From assembly GCA_017308345.1 (NCBI GenBank), contig JAFKFE010001198.1, forward strand, positions 1,334 to 32,605: 31,272 bases of DNA, read 5' to 3'. Numbering within the stretch: the stretch's first letter is position 1; each line of letters starts with the position of its first letter. Source of the stretch: Alphaproteobacteria bacterium. GTDB taxonomy: Bacteria > Pseudomonadota > Alphaproteobacteria > Rhizobiales > Rhizobiaceae. The notes below the pieces were generated by a model that made no database searches, was not told the origin of the DNA, and saw nothing but the letters and a program-made list of their open reading frames with translations. Of this stretch, positions 7,709 to 16,052 are shown piece by piece. A program made the translations under genes and the position numbers.

Positions 7709-8857
7709 ATGAGGCGGGTCGATCGCCTCGTATCGGTGGAGGATTTCCGCCAGCTGGCTCGCCGCCGGCTGCCGAAATCGATCTTCGAGTTCGTTGATGG
7801 CGGGGCGGGCCAGGAGCTGACCTTGCGCGACAACCGCGCCGGCTTCGAGCGTATCCGGCTGCTGCCCCGTGTCCTGACGGATGTGTCCCAGCCGGACCTG
7901 ACCACCTCGATGTGGTCCCGGACCTATCCGACGCCCCTGGTGATCAGCCCGATGGGGTCCTGCGCGCTCGTGCGGCCCGGCGCCGATATTGCCATTGCCA
8001 GGGCGGCGGCGGCGCGCGGCATACCCTACACGCTGTCGACCATGGCGACGACCGGCATCGAGCGGATGGCAAGGGCTGTCCAGGGACCGCTCTGGTTCCA
8101 GCTCTATGTGCTGAAGGATTTCGATTTCAATCGCCGGCTGGTGCGTCAGGCGCGGGAGTTCGGCTATTCGGCGCTCGTCGTCACCGTCGACCTCCAGGCG
8201 GGCGGCAAGCGCGAGAAGGATCTCAGGAACGGGATTTCGATCCCTCTGCGGCCTTCCCCACGGCACGTCATCGAGGGGATTGCGCATCCGGGATGGTCGT
8301 TGCGCCTGCTTCGTGGCGGTTTCCCGCAATTCGAGAATGTCCGCGGTTACCTCGGCGATACCAGCGCGGGGCTGACGATCGCCGCGCGCGTCGGCCGCAA
8401 TCTCCATGCGGGTTTCGATTGGGATGACTTTCGCACGATCCGCGACTGGTGGAAGGGCCCGCTGATCGTCAAGGGCGTCCTGCATCCGGATGATGCGACG
8501 CGATTGGTCGGGGCGGGCGCGGACGGGATCTGGGTGTCCAATCATGGCGGCCGGCAGCTCGACGGCGCGATATCGAGCATAGATGCCGTCGGGCCCATAC
8601 GTGAGGCTGTTGGCGGCCGGGCTCCGATCCTGATCGATTCCGGCGTCCGCACGGGCATGGATGTCATCAAGGCAAAGGCCCGTGGAGCGACCGCCTCGGC
8701 GATCGGCCGAGCGGCGCTGTTCGGCGCGGTGGCGGGACAGGCCGGCGTCGAGCGCGTGCTGGATATCCTGCTGGAAGAGATCGCAACCGGCCTCAAGCTT
8801 TGCGGGGTGCCCGGTTTCCAGCAAGTCGGCCCGGCCTTGATCGCTCCGGCGGTCTGA
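7709..8857 (+). CDS. FMN-dependent alpha-hydroxy-acid oxidase/dehydrogenase (LldD/mandelate dehydrogenase family)
   Basis: This 382-residue protein is a TIM-barrel member of the L-lactate dehydrogenase, glycolate oxidase and mandelate dehydrogenase family. Visible features are FEFVDGGAGQELTLRDNRAGF at the N-terminus, PLVISPMGSCALVRPGAD, LSTMATTGIE, WFQLYVLKD, VTVDLQAGGKREKDLRNG, the FMN-binding lysine in LIVKGVLHPDDA, the catalytic His279 and Arg282 in SNHGGRQLDG, and the phosphate-binding DSGVRTGMD and IGRA segments. It oxidises an L-2-hydroxyacid to the 2-oxoacid, passing electrons to O2 or a quinone. The REKDLRNG loop resembles mandelate-type enzymes more than LldD. The start lies 4 bp after the preceding stop (TGAGGCGATG), so the gene is the third of a coupled operon. 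The substrate is unknown. Confidence 0.92.
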   Translation: MRRVDRLVSVEDFRQLARRRLPKSIFEFVDGGAGQELTLRDNRAGFERIRLLPRVLTDVSQPDLTTSMWSRTYPTPLVISPMGSCALVRPGADIAIARAAAARGIPYTLSTMATTGIERMARAVQGPLWFQLYVLKDFDFNRRLVRQAREFGYSALVVTVDLQAGGKREKDLRNGISIPLRPSPRHVIEGIAHPGWSLRLLRGGFPQFENVRGYLGDTSAGLTIAARVGRNLHAGFDWDDFRTIRDWWKGPLIVKGVLHPDDATRLVGAGADGIWVSNHGGRQLDGAISSIDAVGPIREAVGGRAPILIDSGVRTGMDVIKAKARGATASAIGRAALFGAVAGQAGVERVLDILLEEIATGLKLCGVPGFQQVGPALIAPAV

Positions 8858-8922
8858 TCGAACGCAAGCTTCATCGTGTTGCCCATCTTCGTTTGCCGAG
8901 GCGGCGGGTTGCGCCGATCATG

Positions 8923-8940
8923 CCCGGCGGTTATGCCGGG
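8923..8940. other. Short inverted repeat (CCCGGC / GCCGGG) upstream of the esterase gene
   Basis: There is a perfect 6-bp stem with a 6-nt loop in the 112-bp gap between the hydroxyacid oxidase and the S-formylglutathione hydrolase gene. No T-run follows it on the plus strand, so it is at best a weak terminator or a 5'-leader hairpin. Nothing else stands out in 8858-8969. Confidence 0.3.
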
Positions 8941-8969
8941 TCAGGATTTCCCGACGAGAGGCAGAGCTG

Positions 8970-9803
8970 ATGAAGGTCGTTTCCACCTCCAAATCACATG
9001 GCGGCGTCCAGGGTGTTTACTCGCACACCTCCGACGTTTGCGCCTGCGACATGACTTTCGCCGTCTTCGTGCCGCCCCAGGCCAAGGATGGGCCGCTCCC
9101 GGTCCTTTGGTACCTGTCGGGCCTTACCTGCACGCATGCCAACGTGATGGACAAGGGCGAATACCGGCGGCTGGCATCCGAGCTCGGGCTCGTCATCGTG
9201 TGCCCCGACACCAGTCCGCGTGGGCCTGACGTTCCAGACGAGAAGGACAATTGGCAGTTCGGCTGCGGCGCCGGCTTCTACCTTGATGCGACGCAAGAGC
9301 CCTATGCGAAGAACTATCGCATGTATTCCTACATCACCGAGGAATTGCCGGCGCTCGTCGCCGCAAATTTTCCGGTCGACATGTCACGCCAGGCGATCTT
9401 TGGCCATTCGATGGGCGGGCACGGCGCGCTGACGATCGCGCTGAAAAACCCCGAGCGGTTCAAGAGTTGCTCGGCTTTCGCGCCGATAGTACAACCCTCG
9501 ACGGCCGGCTGGTCGCGGCCGGCTTTCGAGAAATATCTCGGATCGGACGAAAAGAGCTGGCGCGCTTATGACGCGACCCTTCTGATCGAGGATGGGAAGC
9601 GCTTCCCGGAATTGCTCGTCGACCAGGGCTTGGCCGACGGCTTCCTGCAGGACGGACTTCGGCCATGGCTGCTCGAAGAGGCATGCAAGAAGGCCGGCAT
9701 CGATCTCGCCCTGAGGATGCAGGAAGGCTACGACCATTCCTACAATTTCATCTCGACCTTCATGGACGATCATCTGAAGTGGCATGCCCGGCGCCTTGCG
9801 TGA
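8970..9803 (+). CDS. fghA: S-formylglutathione hydrolase
   Basis: This 277-residue esterase-D-type alpha/beta hydrolase cleaves S-formylglutathione to formate and glutathione in glutathione-dependent formaldehyde detoxification. Diagnostic features are YLSGLTCTHANVM near the N-terminus (oxyanion-hole region), PDTSPRG, the nucleophile Ser147 in GHSMGG, Asp223 in DQGLADGFL and His256 in GYDHSYNFIS. The spacing is close to the characterised human triad (149/226/260). Length and motifs fit the family over its whole extent. Normally the partner is S-(hydroxymethyl)glutathione dehydrogenase, which is not in this window. The gene appears to stand alone, separated by 112 bp upstream and 236 bp downstream. 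Formaldehyde detoxification itself is known family biology; its link to neighbours here is not shown. Confidence 0.95.
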   Translation: MKVVSTSKSHGGVQGVYSHTSDVCACDMTFAVFVPPQAKDGPLPVLWYLSGLTCTHANVMDKGEYRRLASELGLVIVCPDTSPRGPDVPDEKDNWQFGCGAGFYLDATQEPYAKNYRMYSYITEELPALVAANFPVDMSRQAIFGHSMGGHGALTIALKNPERFKSCSAFAPIVQPSTAGWSRPAFEKYLGSDEKSWRAYDATLLIEDGKRFPELLVDQGLADGFLQDGLRPWLLEEACKKAGIDLALRMQEGYDHSYNFISTFMDDHLKWHARRLA

Positions 9804-9861
9804 AGTTGTCCGTCAAGGAGCGCGCGCCCGTGGTCCTGCCGGGAGCTCACCCGCTACGCTG

Positions 9862-9910
9862 GGCGAGTTCCGTGGGAACCGGGCGGCACTCGTCGCCCGT
9901 GGAACTCACC
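9862..9910. other. Imperfect 15-bp inverted repeat between fghA and the glycosyltransferase gene
   Basis: Arms 9862-9876 and 9896-9910 pair over 15 positions: 12 Watson-Crick, two G-U and one mismatch when read as plus-strand RNA. The loop is 19 nt. No U-run follows. It occupies the 236-bp gap 9804-10039, where no convincing ORF is seen. It could be a transcript-end hairpin for fghA, a leader structure for the next gene, or a small RNA element. Confidence 0.4.
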
Positions 9911-9985
9911 GAGAGATGGGGCGGCCCGGACGGCTGGTCGCGCCGCGGCAAGGTCGGCGGCTGACGCGCCTCGACCAATTGGGCC

Positions 9986-10010
9986 GGAACGATCTCGCGG
10001 CTGACGCATT
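9986..10010 (+). promoter_or_regulatory. Possible EcfG-like promoter (GGAAC-N16-CATT) for the glycosyltransferase gene
   Basis: GGAAC at 9986-9990 is followed, after exactly 16 nt, by CATT at 10007-10010, one mismatch from the EcfG -10 CGTT. It lies 29 bp before ATG 10040. The same spacing occurs in the better match in front of otsA. The -10 deviation keeps this tentative. Confidence 0.3.
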
Positions 10011-10039
10011 TTGCTTCGCGTCAACAGCTGAGGGACCCG

Positions 10040-11098
10040 ATGCGCATTGCCCATGTCGCGCCGCTTTACGAATCGGTGCCGCCGAAACTCTATGGCGGTA
10101 CGGAGAGGATCGTCTTCCACATCACCGAAGCGCTGGTCGAGCTCGGCCACGATGTGACGTTGTTCGCGAGTGGCGACAGCGAGACATCGGCCCGGCTGGT
10201 GCCCGGGCGTGACCAGGCGATACGCCTCGACCCCCGGCCGAAGAAATCGGAGATCGCCGCGCATCTGGCGATGCTTGCCGACGTGCGTGAGCGCACCGGG
10301 GAATTCGACGTCATCCATTTCCATCTCAGCCACTTCCTGCATTTTCCGTTCTTCGAGCCGATCGCGGGACGCACGGTGACGACGCCGCATGGCCGGCTCG
10401 ATTATGTCGATCTGGCGCCGGCCTACAGACGCTTTCCGCGTTTCCCGATGATCTCGATCTCGCACAGCCAGAAGCGCGGCCTGCCGGACGCGAATTGGCT
10501 CGCCACGATCCATCACGGATTGCCGCTCGATGCCTACAAGCCGACCTACCAGCAAAGGACACAAGAGCCGTATCTCGCCTTTCTCGGGCGTCTGTCGCGC
10601 GACAAGCGGCCGGACCGAGCCATCGAGATCGCGCGACGGTCCGGGTTGAAGCTGAAGCTGGCGGCCAAGATCGGTGACGACGACCGCGCCTATTTCCGCG
10701 ACAACGTCGAGGCGCTGATCGATGGCGACCGCATCGACTATGTCGGCGAGATCATGGAAGACGAGAAAGCCGAATTCCTGGGCAACGCGGCAGCTCTCCT
10801 GTTCCCCATTGATTGGCCGGAGCCGTTCGGCCTTGTCGCGATCGAGGCAATGGCCTGTGGCACGCCTGTGATTGCCTGGAACAACGGCGCCCTGCCGGAA
10901 ATCATCGACAATGGCGTCACCGGCTTCGTCGTCGACAGTGTGGACGATGCGGTCGCCTCGGTGCCCGCGCTTCTCGATCTCGACCGACGGCAGGTGAGGG
11001 CGGTCTTCGAGAAAAGGTTCTCGGCGGCAAGAATGGCGCGCGACTATCTTGCCGCCTATGTCCGCCTGACAGGCATACCGGAGGCAAAAGCCTCTTGA
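10040..11098 (+). CDS. GT4-family glycosyltransferase (GT-B fold)
   Basis: This gene encodes 352 residues. The start ATG 10040 follows GAGGGA. The N-terminal Rossmann half begins MRIAHVAPLYESVPPKLYGGTERIV, typical of GT4 enzymes, with DVIHFHLSHF and TPHGRLDY further on. The C-terminal donor-binding half carries FLGRLSRDKRPDRAIEIA, IDYVGEIMEDEKAEFLGNA, and the EX7E region PEPFGLVAIEAMACGTPVIAWNNGALPEII. The enzyme transfers a sugar from a nucleotide donor, and the acceptor is unknown. It is upstream of, and co-directional with, a glycogen-debranching-like protein and the trehalose genes. A role in synthesising a glucose-based storage or stress solute is therefore likely, but this rests on context. 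The gap to the next gene is 39 bp. Confidence 0.9.
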   Translation: MRIAHVAPLYESVPPKLYGGTERIVFHITEALVELGHDVTLFASGDSETSARLVPGRDQAIRLDPRPKKSEIAAHLAMLADVRERTGEFDVIHFHLSHFLHFPFFEPIAGRTVTTPHGRLDYVDLAPAYRRFPRFPMISISHSQKRGLPDANWLATIHHGLPLDAYKPTYQQRTQEPYLAFLGRLSRDKRPDRAIEIARRSGLKLKLAAKIGDDDRAYFRDNVEALIDGDRIDYVGEIMEDEKAEFLGNAAALLFPIDWPEPFGLVAIEAMACGTPVIAWNNGALPEIIDNGVTGFVVDSVDDAVASVPALLDLDRRQVRAVFEKRFSAARMARDYLAAYVRLTGIPEAKAS

Positions 11099-11137
11099 CC
11101 TTGGCTGCCTTGGGCGGGGCAAACGAAGAGGTGACGA

Positions 11138-13300
11138 ATGACGGAGCTCGACGAGCGCAAGCTCGATCCTGCGGTGGCCCTCTCCGCACTCGATGAAACG
11201 GCGCCACGGGAACCACACAGGCTCTTCGCGCTCAAGCAGGGCGATTGCTTCGCCGTCGCCGACGCCTATGGCGACATCAGGGGCTCGGGCGACGGCTTTT
11301 TCCGCGACGATACGCGCGTGCTGTCTGAATTCCGGTTGACCATTGGCGGCAGGCAGACGTCGCTGCTCGGCGCCTCGCTCAGCCAGGACAATGTGCTGTT
11401 CAAGTCCAATCTCACCAACCTGCCGATCCAAAGCGCAGCCGGTCGGGATATCCCACAGGGCGCAATCCATATCGAAAGGGTCAGGCTGATCTGGGAGGAC
11501 AGGCTGTTCGAGCGGATCGCGCTTTCAAACTACAGCCGTGAACATTCGACGATAACCGCCTCGTTGCAATTCGCCGCCGACTTTCGCGACATGTTCGAGG
11601 TGCGCGGCTCGACGCGGGTGAAGCGCGGCACGACGCATGTCGCCAAGACCGACAAGACCTCGGTGCTGCTCGGCTATGATGGCCTGGACGGTCTGCACAG
11701 GCTTTCCGCGATCTCCTTTTCGCAGGTGCCCGATCAGTTGAGCGACAGTCGCGCCGATTTCCTGATCGCGCTGACCAAACGCAGTCAAAAAGTCCTCTAC
11801 GTCGAAGTCGGCCCGGACGTCGCCGATTTGCCCGATCGCGACCGCTTCCGCGCGGCGGCGGCGCGGGCCCGCTTCGGCATGCGCGCCAAGCGCAGGCATG
11901 GCGCCACGGTGCACAGTTCGGGCCGCGTCTTCAACGATTGGGTCGAGCGCGCCCGCGCCGATGTGGCGCTGCTTACCACCGAGCTTTCGACCGGGCCTTA
12001 CCCCTATGCGGGAATCCCATGGTTTTCCACGGCGTTCGGCCGGGACGGCGTGATCTCGAGCCTGCAGATGCTTTGGCTCAATCCCGGGCTGGCGCGTGGC
12101 GTGCTGGCTTTTCTTGCCGAGCACCAGGCGACCGAAACCTCGCCCTTTTCGGACTCTCAGCCCGGCAAGATCATGCATGAGACGCGCAAGGGGGAGATGG
12201 CGGTGCTTCGCGAACTCCCCTTCGGCCGCTATTATGGCGGCGTCGACACCACACCGCTCTATATTCACCTGGCCTCGGCCTATGCCGATCGCACCGGCGA
12301 CATGGCCTTCATCGACAAATTATGGCCGTCGCTCAAGGCCGCAGCCGAATGGACGGAAGGGGCGAGCCGCGCTACCGGCTTCGTCACCTACCAGCGCGCC
12401 GCCGAATCCGGTCTCGCCAACCAGGGCTGGAAGGACAGTTTCGATTCGGTGTTCCATGCCGACGGCCGCATTCCAAAAGGGCCGATCGCACTGGTCGAAG
12501 TGCAGGGCTATGTCTTTGCGGCCTTCCGTGGCTTGGCGGCTCTTGCGCGCCGGCGCGGCGAATTCGCGGACGCCGAGCACTGGGAAAACCGCGCCGAGGA
12601 AATGCGGGTCGCCGTGGAACGCGATTTCTGGCTCGATGACATGAATTTCTACGCCCTGGCCATCGATGGCGAGGGCGAGCCCTGCAAGGTGCGAACAACA
12701 AATGCCGGGCACCTGCTCTTCGTCGGGCTGCCGCAGTCCGAGCGCGCCAGGCTGGTCGCCGAGCAATTGCTGTCGGCCTCCTTCCATTCCGGCTGGGGCC
12801 TGAGGACGCTTGCCGACGATGCGGTGTTCTTCAACCCGATGTCCTACCACAACGGCTCGATCTGGCCGCATGACACAGCACTTTGCGGCGTCGGCCTTGC
12901 CCGCTACGGCGAGCGCGACAGCGTGGTGCGGCTGATGAGCGGCACGTTCGAGTCGGCCGTGCATTTCAACATGCGGTTGCCTGAACTGTTTTGCGGCTTT
13001 ACGCGCGCGCCCGGCGAAGCGCCGATCGCCTATCCGGTCGCCTGCCTGCCGCAGGCCTGGTCGGCGGGATCCACCTTCATGCTGATGCAGGCGTGCCTGG
13101 GCCTGGAGATCGATGGCTGGGAAGGTCAATTGCATGTCACGCGGCCGAGGCTGCCGATCGGCATAGACACGCTGACGCTCCGGCATCTCTCCGTCGGCGA
13201 TAAGGCGGTAGACCTCACCTTCCAACGCGTTGGCGACCGCGTCGTGGCTTTCCTGTCCGACCGATATGAGGGGCAGGTGCCTCTCATCGTGCGAACCTAG
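11138..13300 (+). CDS. Amylo-alpha-1,6-glucosidase / glycogen-debranching-like glycoside hydrolase
   Basis: This gene encodes 720 residues. The N-terminal ~270 residues match the debranching-enzyme N-terminal beta domain: FALKQGDCFAVADAYGDIRGSGDGFFRDDTRVLSEFRLTIGG, then LSNYSREHSTITASLQFAADFRDMFEVRG. The C-terminal part is an (alpha/alpha)6-barrel with PWFSTAFGRDGVISSLQMLWLNP, RELPFGRYYGGVDTTPLYIHLASAY, NQGWKDSFDSVFHADG and NPMSYHNGSIWPHDTALCG. Such proteins hydrolyse alpha-1,6 branches or related alpha-glucosides, although many rhizobial members are uncharacterised. ATG 11138 follows AGAGG. It lies between GT4 and otsA, suggesting involvement in alpha-glucan or trehalose-related metabolism. 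No signal peptide is seen, so it should be cytoplasmic. Exact substrate unknown. Confidence 0.9.
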   Translation: MTELDERKLDPAVALSALDETAPREPHRLFALKQGDCFAVADAYGDIRGSGDGFFRDDTRVLSEFRLTIGGRQTSLLGASLSQDNVLFKSNLTNLPIQSAAGRDIPQGAIHIERVRLIWEDRLFERIALSNYSREHSTITASLQFAADFRDMFEVRGSTRVKRGTTHVAKTDKTSVLLGYDGLDGLHRLSAISFSQVPDQLSDSRADFLIALTKRSQKVLYVEVGPDVADLPDRDRFRAAAARARFGMRAKRRHGATVHSSGRVFNDWVERARADVALLTTELSTGPYPYAGIPWFSTAFGRDGVISSLQMLWLNPGLARGVLAFLAEHQATETSPFSDSQPGKIMHETRKGEMAVLRELPFGRYYGGVDTTPLYIHLASAYADRTGDMAFIDKLWPSLKAAAEWTEGASRATGFVTYQRAAESGLANQGWKDSFDSVFHADGRIPKGPIALVEVQGYVFAAFRGLAALARRRGEFADAEHWENRAEEMRVAVERDFWLDDMNFYALAIDGEGEPCKVRTTNAGHLLFVGLPQSERARLVAEQLLSASFHSGWGLRTLADDAVFFNPMSYHNGSIWPHDTALCGVGLARYGERDSVVRLMSGTFESAVHFNMRLPELFCGFTRAPGEAPIAYPVACLPQAWSAGSTFMLMQACLGLEIDGWEGQLHVTRPRLPIGIDTLTLRHLSVGDKAVDLTFQRVGDRVVAFLSDRYEGQVPLIVRT

Positions 13301-13343
13301 AGAAAAGCCGCGCAAGGGCGCGTTCGCAAATCCGAAAAATGTC

Positions 13344-13368
13344 GGAACCGATAGCCGATCTACGCGTT
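13344..13368 (+). promoter_or_regulatory. EcfG-type (general stress response sigma) promoter of otsA
   Basis: GGAAC at 13344-13348 and CGTT at 13365-13368 are separated by exactly 16 nt, a perfect match to the alphaproteobacterial EcfG/RpoE2 consensus (GGAAC-N16/17-CGTT). It lies in the 153-bp gap before otsA. Trehalose synthesis genes are established EcfG targets in rhizobia. A transcript starting around 13375 would have a leader of about 80 nt to ATG 13454. Confidence 0.75.
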
Positions 13369-13453
13369 TGCAAACTTGAACCGATTTCCCTGTCCGCAGC
13401 CGGAAATAACGAAAAACAATAAAGGCGAACAGCCGGAGGCAACCTGGCATTCA

Positions 13454-15241
13454 ATGACACAGTTTGGCGTCGACCTGTTGTGGGTGCCTATCCTGGCAAG
13501 TCTCGGACTTTCCGCTCTGGCGATCTTCATCTCAATGTCCCGGCACCGGCGCCAATATTCGCGCGCCGCGGCATCGCCGGGTGAAGACGTCGCGTCCGAG
13601 GCCGCACGGAAGGCTCTGCGCGAATTTGAGAAGAACGGCCAGCCGGTCGATGCGGCCCTCGTGACATGGTCGCCGCAAACCTTGCGCAAGATCCTTGCGG
13701 AGGATCTGCCGGACGCTCAGGTGATCGTCGTCTCCAACCGCGAGCCTTATATCCACAACGAGACCAAGGACGGCGAGATTGAATTGGTGGTGCCGGCGAG
13801 CGGGTTGGTTTCCGCTCTGGAGCCGATCACGCGCGCCTGCGCCGGCACGTGGATCGCCTATGGCGGCGGCAGTGCCGACCGCAGGACGGTCGACAGCGAC
13901 GACCGGCTGCAGGTCCCGCCGGCGAGGCCTTCCTACACGCTGCGCCGCGTCTGGCTGAGCGAGGAGGAATATCAGGGTTACTATCTCGGTTTCGCCAATG
14001 AAGGCCTTTGGCCGCTCTGCCATATCGCGTTCACGCGGCCGATCTTCCGATCCGCCGACTGGGACGCCTACGAAGCGGTCAACCGCAAATTCGCCGAAAC
14101 GGTAGTTGCCGAAGCGCGTAACGAGCGGCCGATCGTGCTGGTCCAGGATTATCATTTCGCGCTTTTGCCGCGCATGATCCGCGAGCATCTGCCCGAGGCG
14201 ATCATCATCACTTTCTGGCACATACCATGGCCAAACTCTGAAGTGTTCAGCATATGCCCCTGGCGCGAGCGAATACTGGACGGCCTGCTCGGCAGTTCGA
14301 TCATCGGCTTCCATACCCAGTTTCATGCCAACAACTTCATGGAGAGCGTCGACCGCTTCATGGAGAGCCGCATCGAGCGTGCCGATGCGGCCATTTCCTA
14401 CGGTGGACAAGTGACATTGGTCCATGCCTATCCGATCTCGATCGAATGGCCCGACGAGCTTCTCGGCGGCCTGCCCAGCGTCGAGGAATGCCGCGTTCGC
14501 ATCCGCAGCCGGTTCGGCATTCCCGCCGACGCCAAATTGTGCGTCGGCGTCGAGCGCCTCGACTACATCAAGGGCATTCTCGATCGCTTCCATGCACTGG
14601 AGGAACTCTTCGACCGGGCTCCGGACATGATCGGCAAAGTGGTGTTTCTGCAGATCGCCGCGCCCAGCCGCGGCACGCTGCCAGCCTACAAACAACTTCA
14701 CGATGAATGCCTGCGCCTGGCGGATGACCTCAACAGACGCTATGGCTGCGAGGGTTACAGTCCTGTCGTGATGGTGGCGGAGCATCACAAACAGGCTGAT
14801 GTGTATGAGCTTTATCGCGCGGCCGACATCTGCCTTGTAACCAGCCTACATGACGGCATGAACCTCGTCGCCAAGGAGTTCGTGGCATCGCGCGACGACG
14901 AGCAGGGGGTGCTGCTTCTCAGCACTTTCGCCGGCGCCTCGCGCGAATTGCTGGAGGCGCTGATAGTCAATCCCTACGACGCGGCGATGATGAGCGAGGC
15001 GATGCTGCAAGCGTTGGCCATGGAGCCGGGCGAGCAGCGTGAGCGCATGCGGCGCATGCGCGAGATCGTGCGCGACAACAATGTCTACCGCTGGGCCGGC
15101 AGCATGCTGCTCGACGCGGCTCGGCTCAGGAAACGAGGTGATCTCGACCGCGTCACCGCTTCATACGACCGCGCGATCGACCCAGCCGGCGACAATGTCG
15201 TTTCCATGTTCGAACGCAAACAGGCAGTTGGACTCCGATGA
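13454..15241 (+). CDS. otsA: Trehalose-6-phosphate synthase (GT20) with N-terminal membrane anchor
   Basis: This gene encodes 595 residues from ATG 13454. GGAGG lies about 14 nt upstream, which is long. The frame also has a TTG at 13376, but that sits at the predicted transcription start and is disfavoured. The enzyme makes trehalose-6-phosphate from a nucleotide-glucose and glucose-6-phosphate. GT20 motifs are all present: [46 protein letters not shown], the catalytic Arg/Lys in ERLDYIKGI, and [13 protein letters not shown]. Unusually, residues 8-28 ([21 protein letters not shown]) form a transmembrane helix followed by SRHRRQ and a ~60-residue linker, so the catalytic domain should be tethered on the cytoplasmic face. 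E. coli OtsA is soluble and ~475 residues. The stop overlaps the otsB start. A glucosylglycerol-phosphate synthase is an alternative, made less likely by the adjacent OtsB. Confidence 0.9.
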   Translation: MTQFGVDLLWVPILASLGLSALAIFISMSRHRRQYSRAAASPGEDVASEAARKALREFEKNGQPVDAALVTWSPQTLRKILAEDLPDAQVIVVSNREPYIHNETKDGEIELVVPASGLVSALEPITRACAGTWIAYGGGSADRRTVDSDDRLQVPPARPSYTLRRVWLSEEEYQGYYLGFANEGLWPLCHIAFTRPIFRSADWDAYEAVNRKFAETVVAEARNERPIVLVQDYHFALLPRMIREHLPEAIIITFWHIPWPNSEVFSICPWRERILDGLLGSSIIGFHTQFHANNFMESVDRFMESRIERADAAISYGGQVTLVHAYPISIEWPDELLGGLPSVEECRVRIRSRFGIPADAKLCVGVERLDYIKGILDRFHALEELFDRAPDMIGKVVFLQIAAPSRGTLPAYKQLHDECLRLADDLNRRYGCEGYSPVVMVAEHHKQADVYELYRAADICLVTSLHDGMNLVAKEFVASRDDEQGVLLLSTFAGASRELLEALIVNPYDAAMMSEAMLQALAMEPGEQRERMRRMREIVRDNNVYRWAGSMLLDAARLRKRGDLDRVTASYDRAIDPAGDNVVSMFERKQAVGLR

Positions 15242-16020
15242 ACGTTCAGGCAGATATCGCCCCCTCGCTTCCCGAAGGCCGGTGGGCGCTTTTCCTCGAT
15301 ATCGATGGGACCTTGCTAGAGCACGCGGCGCATCCCGATGCCGTTTCAGTGAGCCAGGAATTGCGGAAATTGCTGGAGACGATCGAGCGGCGGCTCGACG
15401 GAGCGCTCGCCTTCATCACCGGCCGTTCGATCCCAGCCGTCGACCATCTGTTCGACCCGTTGAAACTGCGTATCGCCGGCCTCTATGGACTGGAGCACCG
15501 GCTTCTACCAGGTGGAGAGATCAAGGCCGCCGACGAGCCGGCGGACATGGCGGTGCTCGCCGATGAGATCGAGTTGGAGTTGGCAAGCAGGGCCGTTTAT
15601 GTCGAACGCAAAGGTCCAGTGCTCGCTATCCATACGAGGGCCGCGCCGCATCTCCTGGCGCGCGCGACGGAGTTGGTGGAGGCGGCGCTTCAGCGCCTGC
15701 CGAAGGGCTACCGGGTGATCGCCGGCAATGCCGGCGTCGAACTGATGCCGCTCGAAGCCGCCAAGGGCGCCGCGATCCGGAGGTTCATGCGCATCGATCC
15801 CTTTTCCGGCAGGCGCCCGGTATTCCTCGGGGACGACACATCCGACGAGAACGGTTTCGATACGGTCAATGCCCTTGGCGGCATTTCGATCCGGGTGAAG
15901 CCGCAAGGCGACACGTCGGCGCGCTTCGCCATTGAGGATGTCGCCGGGGCGCTCAACTGGCTGGCGGCGAATTTCGGTGATGGGCTTATCCAGCAAATCC
16001 GCAGCAATCTTGTCGCCTAG
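15238..16020 (+). CDS. otsB: Trehalose-6-phosphate phosphatase
   Basis: This is a 260-residue HAD-superfamily phosphatase that dephosphorylates trehalose-6-phosphate to trehalose in the cytoplasm. HAD motif I is LFLDIDGTL (nucleophile Asp21, acid/base Asp23). Motif II lies around AFITGRS, a Lys-containing EAAKGAAIRRFM segment provides motif III, and motif IV is FLGDDTSDENGF. The cap-region GLYGLEHR loop and the final GISIRVKPQ are typical of OtsB. ATG 15238 overlaps the otsA stop (ATGA), so synthesis of both enzymes is coupled and both should share the EcfG-type promoter before otsA. It is the last gene of the block and converges with the ABC ATPase gene, 32 bp away. Confidence 0.95.
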   Translation: MNVQADIAPSLPEGRWALFLDIDGTLLEHAAHPDAVSVSQELRKLLETIERRLDGALAFITGRSIPAVDHLFDPLKLRIAGLYGLEHRLLPGGEIKAADEPADMAVLADEIELELASRAVYVERKGPVLAIHTRAAPHLLARATELVEAALQRLPKGYRVIAGNAGVELMPLEAAKGAAIRRFMRIDPFSGRRPVFLGDDTSDENGFDTVNALGGISIRVKPQGDTSARFAIEDVAGALNWLAANFGDGLIQQIRSNLVA

Positions 16021-16052
16021 ACGCGGACTAACTTTTTCTGACGATGCAACAA

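Noticed and set aside
5752..7905. Minus-strand open frame of 717 codons opposite the SDR and isocitrate-dehydrogenase-like genes
   Set aside because: It is a shadow of the sense codons with no family motifs and no ribosome site, and it spans several well-defined genes.
9854..11470. Minus-strand open frame of 538 codons opposite the GT4 gene
   Set aside because: It has no domain and a composition typical of antisense frames; the plus-strand GT4 and debranching motifs are unambiguous.
13376..13453. N-terminal extension of OtsA from TTG 13376
   Set aside because: It coincides with the predicted start of the EcfG transcript and has no ribosome site; the extra residues show no conserved feature.
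16021..16052. Rho-independent terminator between otsB and the ATPase gene
   Set aside because: A short T-run is present (ACTTTTTCTG), but no convincing stem precedes it within the gap or the otsB end.
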